Assembly: GCA_028023455.1 (NCBI GenBank)
Contig: JAQFVV010012490.1
Coordinates: forward strand, 4,652,576 to 4,716,575
From: Epiperipatus broadwayi
Lineage: Eukaryota > Onychophora > Udeonychophora > Euonychophora > Peripatidae
Length of the DNA stretch: 64,000 nt
Reading direction: 5' to 3'
Shown piece by piece: positions 46,550 through 60,158 of the stretch (positions within the stretch are counted from its first letter, which is position 1; every line of letters begins with the position of its first letter). The position numbers were made by a program, and so were the translations under genes. Below the pieces are notes generated by a model. It was not told the origin of the DNA. It did not search any database and saw only the letters and a program-made list of their open reading frames with translations.

Positions 46550-47520
46550 ACATTAGGCAATTACACGATCGTTATAGTCGATCAAGATCGACAGAACCAA
46601 ATTACTGTTATAATAAAAAGTAAATACCTTGGATACATAAAACAGGACTTTCAAAAAATGATGGATCCATTTGGGAAGGTTATAGCATTTCAACCAATAC
46701 TCCTCAAAGACACAGCAGTACCATTATACAGCAATAGCTATGATTTTAAGTTAAAATTACACAGACATTGACCCAGAATCTATACCAACACAAATTGCAG
46801 ATCAGAAGCTATGCTGTGCCTATTTATTAGAGGTTTAAAACCACAATGCTATGCCTGTGGCAAGTGTGGTCACCTAGCCACACAGTGTATGGATAGCCAA
46901 CTCATACAGGGTCAGACACCAAATAATCAGCACATCCAGTTCCAACATGAAGAGAGCAACAATACACAAAATAACACTAGCAACTCACACAATCAACATG
47001 AAAATAATCACAGTACAAATGAAGCTACTAAAGCAAACATGCAGAAGAAAACAAATATACTTAAAACTACAGTAGATAACCTGAATAAATTAAATGAAAG
47101 CACTGATCAAATGGATCAAAATCAAGCAGAAATCATACTAGAAGTATCACAAACACCAGGCAGATCAATCAATAATGCATCAGACTCAAATCCAGACATA
47201 TCTAATGATTCGTACAACTCCACAAAAACAAATATGCCACATATAATTATAAACAAAACATTACAAATATTCTGGAGTCACTAACACCATGCCTCCCTTC
47301 CATAGAAACAACCCCAACAGAAGTCCGAAAATCTGGTTGGTCAAGGAGAAATAAATTGAAAAGAGCCAAAACAGATGAAAACAATACTCTAACAGAAATG
47401 ATTGAACACATGGCAGAGAATTTAATACCCATGGAGCTGGATAGTAATCAAACCATTAATAACTGCTCACAAAACACTAGAGAATACACAAAAGCTTTAC
47501 ACAGACTTCAACACTGAAAT
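46550..47520 (+). pseudogene. ORF1 with CCHC knuckle, Tx1/L1-like LINE
   Basis: Begins in an RRM-like or nucleic-acid-binding region (NYTIVIVDQDRQNQ, then FGKVIAFQPI), shifts frame near 46770-46810, and then holds CYACGKCGHLATQC, a C-x2-C-x4-H-x4-C knuckle at about 46850. A Gln/Asn/Thr-rich linker and a basic piece (KSGWSRRNKLKRAK near 47330) follow, to a stop near 47517. Such ORF1 proteins coat the element RNA. Only one knuckle is visible; Tx1-group ORF1 proteins often have more. Confidence 0.65.
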
Positions 47521-47542
47521 CAACTCACAGCCAATCATGATA

Positions 47543-48480
47543 ATGAGACTAAAAACAACAGCATTTAATATCAGAGGGCTCAACTCAGTCAAAAATACAT
47601 CAGCTACAACAATAGAGAAAGATAACACAACCTCCTATACTAGGACTTCTAGAAACTAAAATATAGAGTGGCTCACAAATTGACCTCTCAGTACATCTAA
47701 GTAGAGAAGGTTACTGTGCATGCTCTAGAGACACATCATCTTCCTCAGGGGATACTGGACTGCTCATAACACCAAATTGTCCATTTGACTCATTCAAAAG
47801 CATATATATATATATATGCAAATGTACTAATAGTAACTTTTAGTCATCAAATCATCACACAAACATATTTGTGCAACACCCACTGAGTCCTACAATTGTC
47901 TCAAATATTATATTAAACATAAACTTACTTGGCTCTAATTCACAACCAACTATACTACTCAGGGATTTCAACATGAGATATCAAGAGTTTATTTTAAAGT
48001 GGCTACATCAAATATCAATCCCACTTATGAGTGCAGAGGGTTTTCTGTCAAATGATGCAATTACCTTTCACAATGGATGTCATACATCAAGGATTGATCT
48101 GGGATTTTATTCACCTATGTTACACCATCAAATCAGCCTAAACATCAACCCATCTCCCTTCTCTGATCACTCTGCACAAACCATACTAATTAATCTGACA
48201 GAAATCCAAACAACTACACTTACACATGGTAAAACAATCAGAATTCTGCTTCCAACTTCTACCACAGAATTTATTTTTTCAGAAATATACATAATGCTTC
48301 ACAAAATAAAAAATATGCAACTTAACCCCATTCAAAGTTACCTAGCATTCATAAACATTTTATCATTTAATATAGATCACATTACATGCAAATCTCCCCC
48401 ACCATCAAGACTGCTAGCTCTGGCTGATGAAATACATAAACGGATTACAATTATAAACCCAACACACACCAGTCAATAAT
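47543..48480 (+). pseudogene. ORF2 endonuclease part, Tx1/L1-like LINE
   Basis: Starts MRLKTTAFNIRGLNS, shifts frame, then LGLLETKI, GDTGLLITPN, and from 47871 an open stretch of 202 codons with LLRDFNMR (for the GDFN box), SRIDLGFYS and FSDHSAQT. These are the endonuclease motifs in correct order. An internal (AT)n run near 47800 shifts the frame. The reading is cut by the solo LTR at 48487. Confidence 0.7.
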
Positions 48481-48486
48481 ATATAC

Positions 48487-50683
48487 TGTAACGATCCGGA
48501 GAATGCGACTTACCGTAAACTGCACTACAGGGCGCCATCTAGGCATTTGAACCTAGAAAAATTTATAAGTAGGCAGATACGTAAGTCAAAAAAAAAAAAA
48601 AATTTTTTTTTTTTAAATATTTTGGTTCCGGTCGTTAGCCCATGTCACTAGCTCAGTGGAATAGCAGAGATTAAATAATATATCTTATCTAATTATATTT
48701 CAATATTAAAAAAATAAATAAAATAAGCCACTGCCAGTAATTAGCATACAAACATTTATTTATGCACATATATATAAGATTTGAAATTATTTTAGTATTA
48801 GTTTACACTTTTACATTTAACATTATTTTTAACTTTGATTTTTGACTTTAATTTACATTTCATTACTATTAGATTCTAATTTTACATTTTTATTAAGTTC
48901 GCACAGATAAATTTATGAAAGCTTGTTTATCACGTTGAATATAGACCGGTTACATAGATTTCACGGTCAAAAACATTTCAAAGTAAACATAAACGATCAA
49001 AATACAAAATTATTGATTACTGACAATTGCGGAGGGAAATTTATACGTAACCCATAGTATTCACCGTAAGATACTTGCATTGTCACCAATAACTTAAAAG
49101 ACATCCGAATAAATACATTTTAGATACTCACCGTAAGGTATCATTATTTATTGAATGTCTATATATTTTGATTAAATATGATAACGCAAAACATAGTTAA
49201 CCGATAAACAATCCATGCAAGCGTCTATAAACAACTTAAATTTAATGCATTTTTATTTAGGGTCGAGCATGAATACTACATAGATTTGCATTGAAATTAA
49301 AATATTCTATCCCTATTTAACCTTAGGCTAAAATTCGCAGTCAAACTGGCATCAATCCATCTGATACATCGATGTATTCAATGTAATAAAATACGGCAGC
49401 ACAAAAGGTTAAGAGAAGAAATTGCCTCTTATGAGATAGGAATATTACATCTATCTGCAAAGAAGAGCAATAAAACAAAAAACTCCATAGAAAGGAACTG
49501 CGGTATCCGACTTATAATTCCTTCCATAGGCAAACGGAAGTGTGCGGCGTATGAAGCGATTCTGCCCGTAGCGAATCAATATTACACCTACTAATCACAC
49601 CAATATATCCAATCCATTGACCCAATCTCACAATGACATAAATAACCTAAGATTACCCTCCCCTAATATAACTTTACAAATCTATACAGCCATTCACGCC
49701 CGACTTAAGTTTAACATTTTTATAATTAATTTAACGGAAAACAAAAATCATAATAAAACTTAAAGAACAAAAAATAAATAAATGGAAATGATTTTACAAA
49801 ATAAATACATTAAATAAAATTATAACTAATTAATAAATAATGTTGGTCAGATAGAATAATATTGCAATCATTTAAATCTGGAAAAGTTTTTAATTTACTG
49901 TTCATAAATTTTAAAGTTCTTACGGTTATTTAAATAGTTCATCTTCATATATTCCTTGCCGTTTGAACGTGAATTCCCACGTCGTCCGAAAATTGGTATC
50001 CTGTTGGCCGATTTATTTATCCATCCGGAGATTTTTTAGTGTAGTTGGTCCTCAATGTAGAAACGATGGTTCATTTTTCTTCCTTTCTTAGCAGAACTGA
50101 AGGGATTGAAGCTGTGCGTCTTTTTCAATCCCCTCAGCACTAACACCTAGCTGTTACATCGTAATAATCATCAATAACTAGTCACTGATTAATAATTTCC
50201 AAATTTTCCTTTTATATTAATGTGAAGGATTGAATTTACATTACGTCACCGATGCGATGGTCCTTTCGCTGCGGTCCGATTCCATAGGGATTTCTTCTTA
50301 TTTGCTAACAGTTTCTATTGTTTTCTTACCTGACCTGTGTTTTTACATTTAAAATGCCGAAGGCTGGTTTACATTTAACTAATTAACAATCATTTCCATT
50401 TCTGATTAATTAACCTGTTTTCCAAATCAAAAATATATTTAAAGATAAATTTAAAGATATAATTTTATCTCCAAATCTTTTTAAAATTTACTTTTTCTTT
50501 AATAAATTTTTATTTTAATAATTTTTCATTATCTGTGCGATTTAATATATAAGAGTTTAAGATGATATTTAATTTCAATTTTTAATTCTAACAGAAAATT
50601 TTTAAATGCGAACTTTTAAATTTACTTTCATGTTTAATAAATAAAAAACAACAACAATGTAACGAACGTCTGTGCTCGTTACA
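48487..50683 (+). mobile_element. Solo LTR, TGTAACG family, copy B
   Basis: 2197 bp from TGTAACGATCC to CTCGTTACA, flanked by ATAC on both sides (48483-48486, 50684-50687). It interrupts ORF2 of the Tx1-like LINE. The last 26 bp (50658-50683) are a hairpin with arms TGTAACGA/TCGTTACA, so the opening word of the LTR recurs near its end. It is homologous in reverse to 7178-9201. No coding frame. TG...CA ends, a 4-bp duplication and no internal region fit a solo LTR left by recombination. Confidence 0.85.
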
Positions 50684-50699
50684 ATACACAGGCTTAAAC

Positions 50700-52818
50700 A
50701 AACATACAATAACATCTGTAACCACCTGAAAAACTACCTAGCAATAAAAAAAGTATAGTCTGCCTCAGCCAACTACACATAGACAAGAAAATACATTTGC
50801 TGGGTCTTGCGCTACTCTTCCACTGTCAGAGTGTCAATGACACTCACAGATCAGGGTCTCACATGCAGGAAATATGTTAAAACTGATCTATCAACATTTC
50901 AAACAAAAGCTGCAAGCATACCACCTGGTCAAATATAATTGTAATGTCTTTGGAAAACCAGAAACAAATACCGCATATAACATCACAGAATTTGCTTTCA
51001 AGCTCCCAGGAGCACATGGAATTTCCAAATTTGTCCTTACACATCTCATTTCACTGGTCAATATTTATGTGACCTTGCAAATCATCTATCAGAAGTTGCA
51101 TGACATCCAAGGTTTATATCCAATAGCAATAGTCCCCTTCAACAAGAAAAAAGTCCACATGTCAACACTATCTAACCTATGACCCATCTCAATGGGGCCA
51201 CTTACTATTAAAATAATTGAAAAAGTACTCAATGATAGCCTAGTGCCACATATTTTATCTCTAATTTCACACAGCCAATTTGCAAGGAAGCAATCAACTG
51301 CACAGGCTGCAATGATATTCAAAACAGCTGACACCACAATTCCACGAACTGATCTGTACCTGCTCACAGACCTACTACTTAGCAGAGAAATACATATCAC
51401 ACTCAATGGCTTTAAAAATTCTTCATCATTCATTCCCACACAATCCATATCCCAAGGTTCAGCACTCAGCTCACTGCTATTTACTTTTTACATCAACCCA
51501 CTCATACTCAAAATTCAGCAGAGTATCAAAGGCATCCAGATACCAGGGACATCACAACATATAGCCTACATTACATGTATGGATGACATCACAGTCTTCC
51601 TACCATCAAGAAAACAGATACCAATACTACAGAAAATACTTCAAGACTTTCAAGCAACACACCATCTAAAATTTAATCAAAACAAGACTGCTGCTTGGTC
51701 GCTATACACCAGTAAGCCATGCATGCAGATTTTCCAAAGCAAACTCTGCTTTCATCGGCTTTCCTTTCTACATGGGAACAAACACAATGAGGCAAAAAAT
51801 CCAGAACAAGTTAAAAGATGAAGCAGAACGGATCACTGCTTCACTATCAAAAGCATACCTCTCAATGTATGCTAAAGTACAATTGTTCAATCAGCTGGTG
51901 ATCACCAAGATTATCTATTATTCTCTCATAATTTCAATTCTTCAAAGCTTTTACATCAGAAATCTCTTCATATTGCAGTAAACTTCTATGGAATAGAAAG
52001 ATAGTGTCAATATCTGCAAAACACCTTAGTCGACCAGCAATACACAATGGTTTGGGGCTACATAACATAGATATTTTTCGAATACAAAAGACCACAAACC
52101 TTATAATAGCCATCCTCAGACATTTCCCAGAACTCCAGTATCTAATACAGATAATACCTACAGACAAATTTCCATCTTCACATTGCTATCTATCATCAGT
52201 TAGTTATAAACCAGTTCAGAATCACACATACTCAAATGTCATTGCAAACAACAACAAAATATTCATATTGGCAGATATATGCAAAGGTGTACCTGGGATA
52301 TACATCAGATTTCAACGCATGCTTGGAATAAACAACTGACAGCTGCTTAAAAAATTTTAAAAATGGTCCATGGAGCAAATTCTTTGATTTCTTTCTGAAA
52401 CTAAATCTATATGCTTTGCCAACATCATATTTCTTAAGATACATGATTGTATACAAAAATAGACCCCTTCTGCATGCTATGCCACCAAGCAGAAGAAACT
52501 CTACAACATCTGTTTTGCAACTGCCCAGCATTAAACAATATTCAGCATGAAATAATGAATATATACAGAAAACCAAACACCCCCCTGCAAGATATCAGTG
52601 CATTTCGCAGAACATCCACTTCAACAATCCGAGCAGCACCCTTCGTGCTTTATGCATTTTGGTGCATGTGATGCACATTCGCTTTTGGCAACAATACAAG
52701 GCAGCTTCCATCAACTTTTCACAAGTTAGCATAATTAAAAACAGAGACAATAAAATAGCACACCCAGACATTTTCGCGGCTACTTGGCCACTTGTAAAAC
52801 AACACTCAAATCTCTAAT
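50700..52818 (+). pseudogene. ORF2 RT and C-terminal knuckle, Tx1/L1-like LINE
   Basis: RT at about 51080-51830: QGLYPIAIVPFNKK, SQFARKQSTAQAA, FIPTQSISQGSALSSLLF and the catalytic CMDDITVF near 51580 (Tyr of YxDD changed to Cys; both Asp kept), then HLKFNQNKTAAW. After a shift the connector follows, then CMLCHQAEETLQHLFCNC at 52475-52530, a C-x2-C-x7-H-x4-C knuckle typical of the C-terminus of L1/Tx1 ORF2. The last part, ending HPDIFAATWPLVKQH near 52810, corresponds to the fragment at 60159. At least four frameshifts or stops. Confidence 0.78.
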
Positions 52819-53079
52819 AGTTCTGCCTTTCCTCAATAATAGACTCTAAAGGAGAGCAAGAAAATGGACAGCAAAAAATCCATGAATCAATAAATGATAA
52901 CTTAGTATAAACAATCCATTGCTCATCCTGTATATATATGTAAGAACTTGGAAAGAACTTAAACACAATATATATAATCCTCAGAAATAGCAATGTAAAT
53001 GCATGTATATGAAAAATTATTAATGTAACCTGTTTTCTAGATTGAATAAAGTTTCCCTTTTTGAAACAATAATAACAAT

Positions 53080-53103
53080 ATGATGATGATGATGATGATG
53101 ATG
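53080..53103. repeat. (ATG)n microsatellite at the LINE 3' end
   Basis: Eight or so ATG units directly after the AATAACAATA end of the Tx1-like LINE. Confidence 0.8.
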
Positions 53104-56100
53104 TGGTTTGTAATTATATGAGTTGAAAAGAGACCATGTCTCACTAAATGGTAATACTTGCTTGAAATGGAAGTCTTATTTCTTACCTGCATTTTTTTGA
53201 AATGTTCTATAACATACATATGTTAATTCAACAATGGGAGCAAGTTGTTTTATGATACATGATCACTATAGTGAAAGAAAAGTGATTCCAAGTGCTATCA
53301 TTTTGGAGGTTCATCTGGATATTTATTAGATCCTTGTTATTTTTTATTGCTTATTAAATTTATCTTGCTTTATGTTAGTTTCATGCTTTGTCAAATGGAA
53401 TAATTATTTTTATGCTATTCTGTCTTAATCAATATATTTGATAGAAAAAATAAATAAAATGATTTGGAAATAGGTCAGCATTTTTTTAAAAAAATCTGTT
53501 ACTGAATTACAATACACACTAATAATTTTATATACAGTATTTATACACATTATTTTATAAATTTTTCTTACTTAATTCAGAATTTTGATGTCATGTTTAG
53601 GTAAACAAATTCCTATATATTATGTATATATTGTAAATTAGTTTAAAATAATTATTTAATTCACATTAATTGCATATGTGTACACATGTTCATTTGTGCA
53701 CATTATTCTATTCTGTTGAATTTACAACAGTGTGTAATTAAATAAAATTTTGAAGTAACACATGGTACAATTTTTTTTTCTCCTGATTTCTGTAGGCTTA
53801 CAAAAAACTAAGTTTTCTTGTTCAGATTTTAAAAATTGAACATTTATGAGAAGCTGAAATGTTTTAAATGTGCAGTAATTAAAAATTTGAGAAATTTAAC
53901 AATATGAAATTAATAAAATTTCTGAGAACTAATGTTAGCAAAACTAATTTTAAAATGTTTTTTTCTTTGTCATGTATTTTAAAGGCCTCTGTTTAGTATT
54001 TTCAATTATTGTAATTTTTTTATTCATTTTATAAAAAACTCTCTCATCAGAAATAAACCTTAATTAATAGTTTCTAACATTCAAATAAAAGGATTTTCAT
54101 AAATTTAAATTGAGCTTATCTGGCATCTATAATAAGCTAAATAACATGATATAAACATGCTCTTGCCTTTCATATTGTCTTTATAGTCTATATTTTGCAA
54201 ATTAATAACAACAAAAAAGTCAAAGCGAGCTACTTTTTGAATTTCTTCAATATTAAACATCATTAAATTTATTTCCGAGTACATCTGACTAGAGTTGATA
54301 CTTCAGTGCACATGCTCAGAGGTTAAAGTTGATGAAATTATCAATAAAAATATAATGTAAATTATATATACAGCCTTATTACATTTTCAGTATGAAATAT
54401 CTTTTCAAAGAGAAATATAATACTAAATATGATAGAAAATATACATAAGTATTTTAAATATCCTATGCTCCAAAACACTATTAGTTTTCCTGTCCTTATA
54501 CTCCCTGAAAACTATCTTTCATTAGGGTCAAAAATATGATCAATTGTTTTAAGTAGTTTTCTTTGGATAATAAAGAAAACTTGGATGTATTTCTAATAAT
54601 AAGCGATGTTTATTATACATATTTATTGGAAAAAAATTCTGGTTATTTTTCTGCTATTTGTCACTAAATATTATATGTTTAAAAATAAAACTTTTTTAAT
54701 TATAAAATTTATTAGAAAAGTTGGAATATGATAAAAGTAATATAGAAATTTACTATTATAAAAAAATACGAAGAATATTAGTGATACTGTTAAGATCTCT
54801 AACAGAAATTTTAATCAAAAGTCCAAGAAAAATAATTAGCTCACAATATTATTATTATGAATGAATTTGGAAAATGGATGTTCAAACTGTGGTAATAGTG
54901 TAATAAAATTAGGAATCAAGCCTTAAATGTTGAGGAAGATAGATAAATGAAAATTATAAATAAAAATTTTTTCAGTTGATTGAATGTTGCAATAATTTAA
55001 TATTATGAGCAGTTCAATTTTTTTTCAAAATTAATCACTTAAATTAAGACTTTCATAGATGACATATCTTATATTCTTCTATAAACCAGTATTTATATGT
55101 AAGGAAACCATATGCCTTCCATTTTCTTGAATCTGAATTTATGCTACATGAACCTTGAAACTGTTTCTGTTAACAAATAGGATTAGAATTATTATCTATT
55201 AACATGGCCCCCACAAAATATAGGTAACTATTTGAAAATGATCAGTAAATGGCCAATTTGATATTTTTTATCTATACGATTAAGATCCCAGATTAATCTG
55301 AATTGGTCAAATGAATATCCATTTGCTGAATACAAAACAAAAAAAAATTATATTACAATGAAGATCTCACTGCTGATAAGAGAGGTGTCAGTTCTATAAA
55401 TGTTAACTTCATGGTTCTATTTACCTATGTGTCGTTACAATTTTATTTTGCACAGGTCCTCAAAATGGAGATGGCCTTGTAGACAACAATAAGGGTAGTT
55501 GATTGATCAAACATGATCAATTAATTACTGATCAATACAGGTGAGATAGCCAATGAGCATTACTATCTTGAATTATGTAAAACAATCATAGAATGAAAGA
55601 TTCAAAAGCTAAATATTTCTGGATCAAAGTTTTACTATTTTTGTTCCTCAAATGTCATATGATTTTTCAAGCTATAAATCATTTAAGTTTTTTCCTCTAT
55701 GCAGTGTTATGCAATGCTGCATGGTGGATTCAAAATTAAAGGTCTCTGAATCAAAGCTAAACTCTCATTTCTAGTGCTTGAATGTCACCTGACAAATCTG
55801 CTCAATATTTCATAATATTTATCATTAAACCAGAAAAAGCATGTAGTATATTTTTATTAAGGTTAGCTAAAATCTTCATAGAAATGGTATAATTTTTGGC
55901 TTTTATGATCTGCTTTTTATAGATGGTCAGTTCTATAAAGATATTAAGTTGATATATCTAACTTGCCAGTTATATTATATTCTAATCTATGTGTGGTGTT
56001 TTATTTGTTACAAATGCATGAAATGATGATTTCTTTGCCGAAACAAAGGAGATTACTATTGTTATATGTTTTTGCACATATGTCTCAAATAGCAGAGCTA

Positions 56101-59100
56101 ATATAAGTTTATTTGAAAGGTAACATGTATACTCTATAAACACAATATATGTAATGAAGATAACACATATACATTATAAATACAATATATGTAATAATAA
56201 GATCAGCAAAGCAATGCAACTAATATCATTTTTGAAAAAAAAAATTATATAATATTTAAAATTTTGATGCTTAATATTTTTAAATTGATGATTTATTAGT
56301 TACAAAGCTTTCATTTCTAAAGTTTTTTTTTTTTTCAAAATTCATCCTTAATTTATTTTGTGCTTTCTTACTTAAAGCAGCACAATGTAAAATAAACATA
56401 CTGTTGCAAAATTTCAGATTTAATTTATAATGATTTGAAACACTATGGTCAAAATTTAAATAAGTAAATAAAAAAAATGAAAATTTTACTTTTCAAAAAT
56501 TATTTTTTGCTTTTTTTAAGAAGTGAAATTTAATAATGATTATTATAGGATATAAGTCTTGTAAATAGTTGTAATAATAGCTCAATTGAATTGCATTTTT
56601 TAAATTTATAAGTTTTATTATGTCTTTATTGAATAATTATATATTTTAAAATTTTATCAAAAATTTGTAAATATTTTATACATATATAATATTTTTATTT
56701 AATTTTCAGTATTGAACAATATTTTACTAATAGGAGAGATGTTTATTTTGGGTGTGATTGCACGGTGCTACTACAAACTCGATTTCACTGAGCTTGGGTC
56801 CGAGCCAGACAGCATCACCACAGTTGTATGACATTCGAACAACACAAAATTTTAATTATTTCTTGCTGTAACAGAACTTCTTATATTATTTTCTTACAAA
56901 AAAATTAGTTAAATAAAGTGTTATAAATGCTGTTTCTGTGAATGATGTTGTAAATACTATAAAAACAATTGTAAATAGTTGTAAAAAGTTGTTTAAACTT
57001 AGTGTTATATGATGATGTCTCTTCTACTGCAATATATGTATTGCTAGTATAAATCTTGTATTGTTCCTATTTTAGTTTTTATTTTATTTGCTATTATTGT
57101 TCTCTAAATTATTTTTTAAATTATGGTTTTTGATTATTGTGTGTTTGTTATATTGCTCAATTGAGTCACTTGATGGGGATCAAGTTGGTGATGATGTTAG
57201 AAATTTGATTTATAGATCTATTTAGTTACTGCAATTATTTAAGTGTATATTAAAATCGATATTAATTTTAAAAAATTTCAATAGTAAGTCATCGTTGTGA
57301 TGTTTGAAATTTACAAATGTTTTCGTTTGTGCTGTAATTTGAATCCCTATCAAGTTATTTCCATATATTGTAAAAAAAAAGTGCACTTTATTTGTAAAAT
57401 AGCCTGATAAATTAATTAATACTTGTAAATAAAATTTCAATAGATGCTGTTGTTGTTTTTTAATTTTTACACTATAATATATTAAGTTATTGCAAAATAT
57501 ATATATTTCTTAGTTTACAGTATTTATCATTATCTTTATTTTTAAAAAAATTATTTAATTACATCTAAATTTATATTTGAAAAAAAAAAGAAGTAAACAT
57601 TCATTTATTTTAAAAACAAATTGTGAAATTAATTAAAAGGTTGTTTACATCATTTAATAATTAGATTCAAATGCTGTATTCAAGAATATTGATTTATTTT
57701 ATAAATATTTTTATTTTGCTTTCTAAGGCATAAAATAATTAACAAGTAATGATAGCTATAATTAAAAATAAATTTGACAAATGATTGCTTGTCATGAATA
57801 ATTTTAAATTTCTTGTAGAAAAATGAATTATAGCATTGCACAGACATATATTAATTTAAGAAAGGTTATGATTCTTCTTCCAAAATTATAAATATGATGA
57901 AACATCAATTAATATAATCACCAAATCAAAATTTTAAAGTATTTTATTCTTTATATTTTTGATATATTTTTTAAAAAAAAAACCCCAATGATTATATAAA
58001 AATCAATTGCCAGCTATTAGTTTTACATTTTCATTTTTCGAGTAAAAAGTAAAAAAGTTTATTATAAAAGTGAGATTATTTAAAATAAATTTTTATGTTT
58101 ATAATAAAATTACAAGTTATTTATTATTTTATTTACTTACATTATTAAATAAATAAAGCGTGCCTATATATAGGAAGGTATATTAAAATCATTAACAAAT
58201 AAATAATTATATTAAAAACATAAATCTAAAGTTAATGAAATTAATTTGATTTTCTTGTTAAAGGACATTTTATTTTGATTTTAATAATGATTCACAGATT
58301 AGAATTTAAAATTCGCGGAAATTATTTATATATTATAGTAGTATACATTTTGTGAAGTAAAATACCCCCTTCCAACTATTTTTTTTAAGTAATTTTTTTT
58401 TGTATTTTTACAAAATAAGAGAAAGAAATGCTAGAGAGTTAAAATGTATAATTATTGTTTTGTTAATATTGTTATTAATATATGAATAAGTTTATAAAGA
58501 AATTATAAAAATTATTACTGAGGGGGAGGGGATCTGATTAACGACTTGAATAAAATTACAATTTTTAATACATTGAATTATTAAATTCCATTTCAATAAG
58601 CTTTCATTATGAAATTCAGAAATAGACTTGCTTTTTTTCGATATAATTGTTTATAATACGTTTTCAAAATAAAACTACCTTTGATTTTGTTTATATAAAA
58701 ATCACAATAAATATTAGAATAGATTTATTGGTTGAATTTTTATTTTGATAATAGTCTTTTTTTTTTTTAAATAGCACTTTATAATCTTTTCTTATTTAGT
58801 CGATTTTAGGTCAGCACTTTCAGTAATAAATTAATATTTAAAGAGTACAAAAGCTTTTTCCATCTAATAGAAAAAGTTATAAATTAGCTTTTTGGATGTG
58901 TGCATATATATACACAGACAATAAATACAAATATGTAAACATATATATATGTAATTTGTTGTTTTGTATATATATTCACACAAATATATATATATACCAA
59001 TCAAAGAGAAAAGAGTATTTATATGTATTTCATATAAGCGTTGTATATAAATTATATAATAATTTTTTTATTTATTTATCAACTAAACATGTATGGAGAA

Positions 59101-60150
59101 AAGATTTATGTGTGTTCATTTATTTATATTTTAATACTTTTGTTTAAAATTAAATTTTCTAAACTTTTGTACTTTTTATTTGATCATAATAAAGACAAAT
59201 CTTTATTATGAATATTAACACTTTGTATTCATTGTTTTTAATTTTTGTGATCAATCTAAGATTTTTGTGTTGTTGTTTTTTTCTATTTTGAGTACAAACA
59301 AACCTTAGAGAATGAGCTTATATTATTATATAGTGCCATAAATATCAACATGAGCATATTACTCTGTTTATGCTTCTTCCATGAGTTCAGTCACATTATT
59401 GACATGTTTATATTACTTTGCCCAAAAAGATAAATTGGACACAAAAATGAATTTTGACATTTCTCCTTCAGCTAGTAAGTAAGCATAAAATATATTTTAG
59501 ATAAATAAATAATATACATATATATTTGAAATTTTCTATAATTTATATGATATGTAAACTTGTCTTTGATTTTTATTTGTTTGCACTTTATTAAAAAATA
59601 CTTTAAAAGGAAGAGAAAAAGTTATTGAAAGGTGATATTAATATAAAAGAAATGTAATTTGTATTCATATAATAGTAAATGAGAATGTTAGTAATTTTAC
59701 GTGTTTGTATTTATTTATTTATATATATACATATGTTTATGTTTGGTGTGTGTGTGTGGAGATCCAGTGGGCTCACTGTACATACAGGATAGGAACCTCT
59801 TAACACTTTAATCGACATTGTTGATATATTTTTATAAACCATATGTATCAAAGATTATTTATTCAGTTTATAAACTTCAAAAGTTTATAAACAAAAAAAA
59901 AGTTTACAACAAATCATGAAATCTGTTATATATTTTTGTTCCAAGTATTTTATAAAACATTTAAAGAATTTTCTGATAAGTTGCTGGTTTAGATTTTTTA
60001 AAAATAAATTATTAATTTATTAACAATTTTTTTATATTGACTTGAATGAAACCAGATTTTATATATTCAAGGTTATGTATATAGAGAGAAACATCAAAAT
60101 AATTTGAGTTTAATGAAAAGAGTGAATGTTCATAAAAATAGAGTAAAGAC
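53104..60150. other. Gene-free AT-rich stretch
   Basis: Seven kilobases with no coding frame carrying motifs, no LTR pair and no LINE remnant that I can recognise, apart from a weak tRNA-like sequence at 56751. Several (AT)n and T runs, and a short GT run near 59745. It may contain distal host regulatory or intronic DNA, but nothing shows it. Confidence 0.5.
56751..56819 (+). other. Weak tRNA-like sequence
   Basis: A 69-base stretch, distinctly richer in G+C, with a B-box-like GGTCCGAGCC in a 4-of-5-pair T arm (CTTGG...CCAGA) and a partly complementary start and end (GGTG.../...CACC), followed by A. The acceptor stem has mismatches and no good A box or anticodon arm is seen. It may be a decayed tRNA or the head of a tRNA-derived SINE. 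Confidence 0.25.
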
Positions 60151-60158
60151 TGATTAGA

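Larger units (their letters stand above)
46550..53060 (+). mobile_element. Tx1/L1-like LINE split by a solo LTR
   Basis: Plus-strand element with ORF1 (46550-47520), endonuclease (47543-48480), and, after the 2197-bp solo LTR, RT and C-terminal zinc knuckle (50700-52818). A 240-bp 3' region follows with AATAAA at 53045 and a short A-rich end before an ATG repeat. Without the LTR it is about 4.3 kb. The 5' end is probably truncated where it meets the minus-strand LINE. Several frameshifts. Confidence 0.8.

Noticed and set aside
46343-46771. Whole 142-codon plus-strand ORF as one protein
   Set aside because: Its first half is antisense to the PHD-finger ORF1; only the part after about 46550 fits the Tx1-like ORF1.
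58896-59147. 83-codon ORF
   Set aside because: It is made of TATA-type repeats translated as Tyr/Ile/Asn; no conserved feature.
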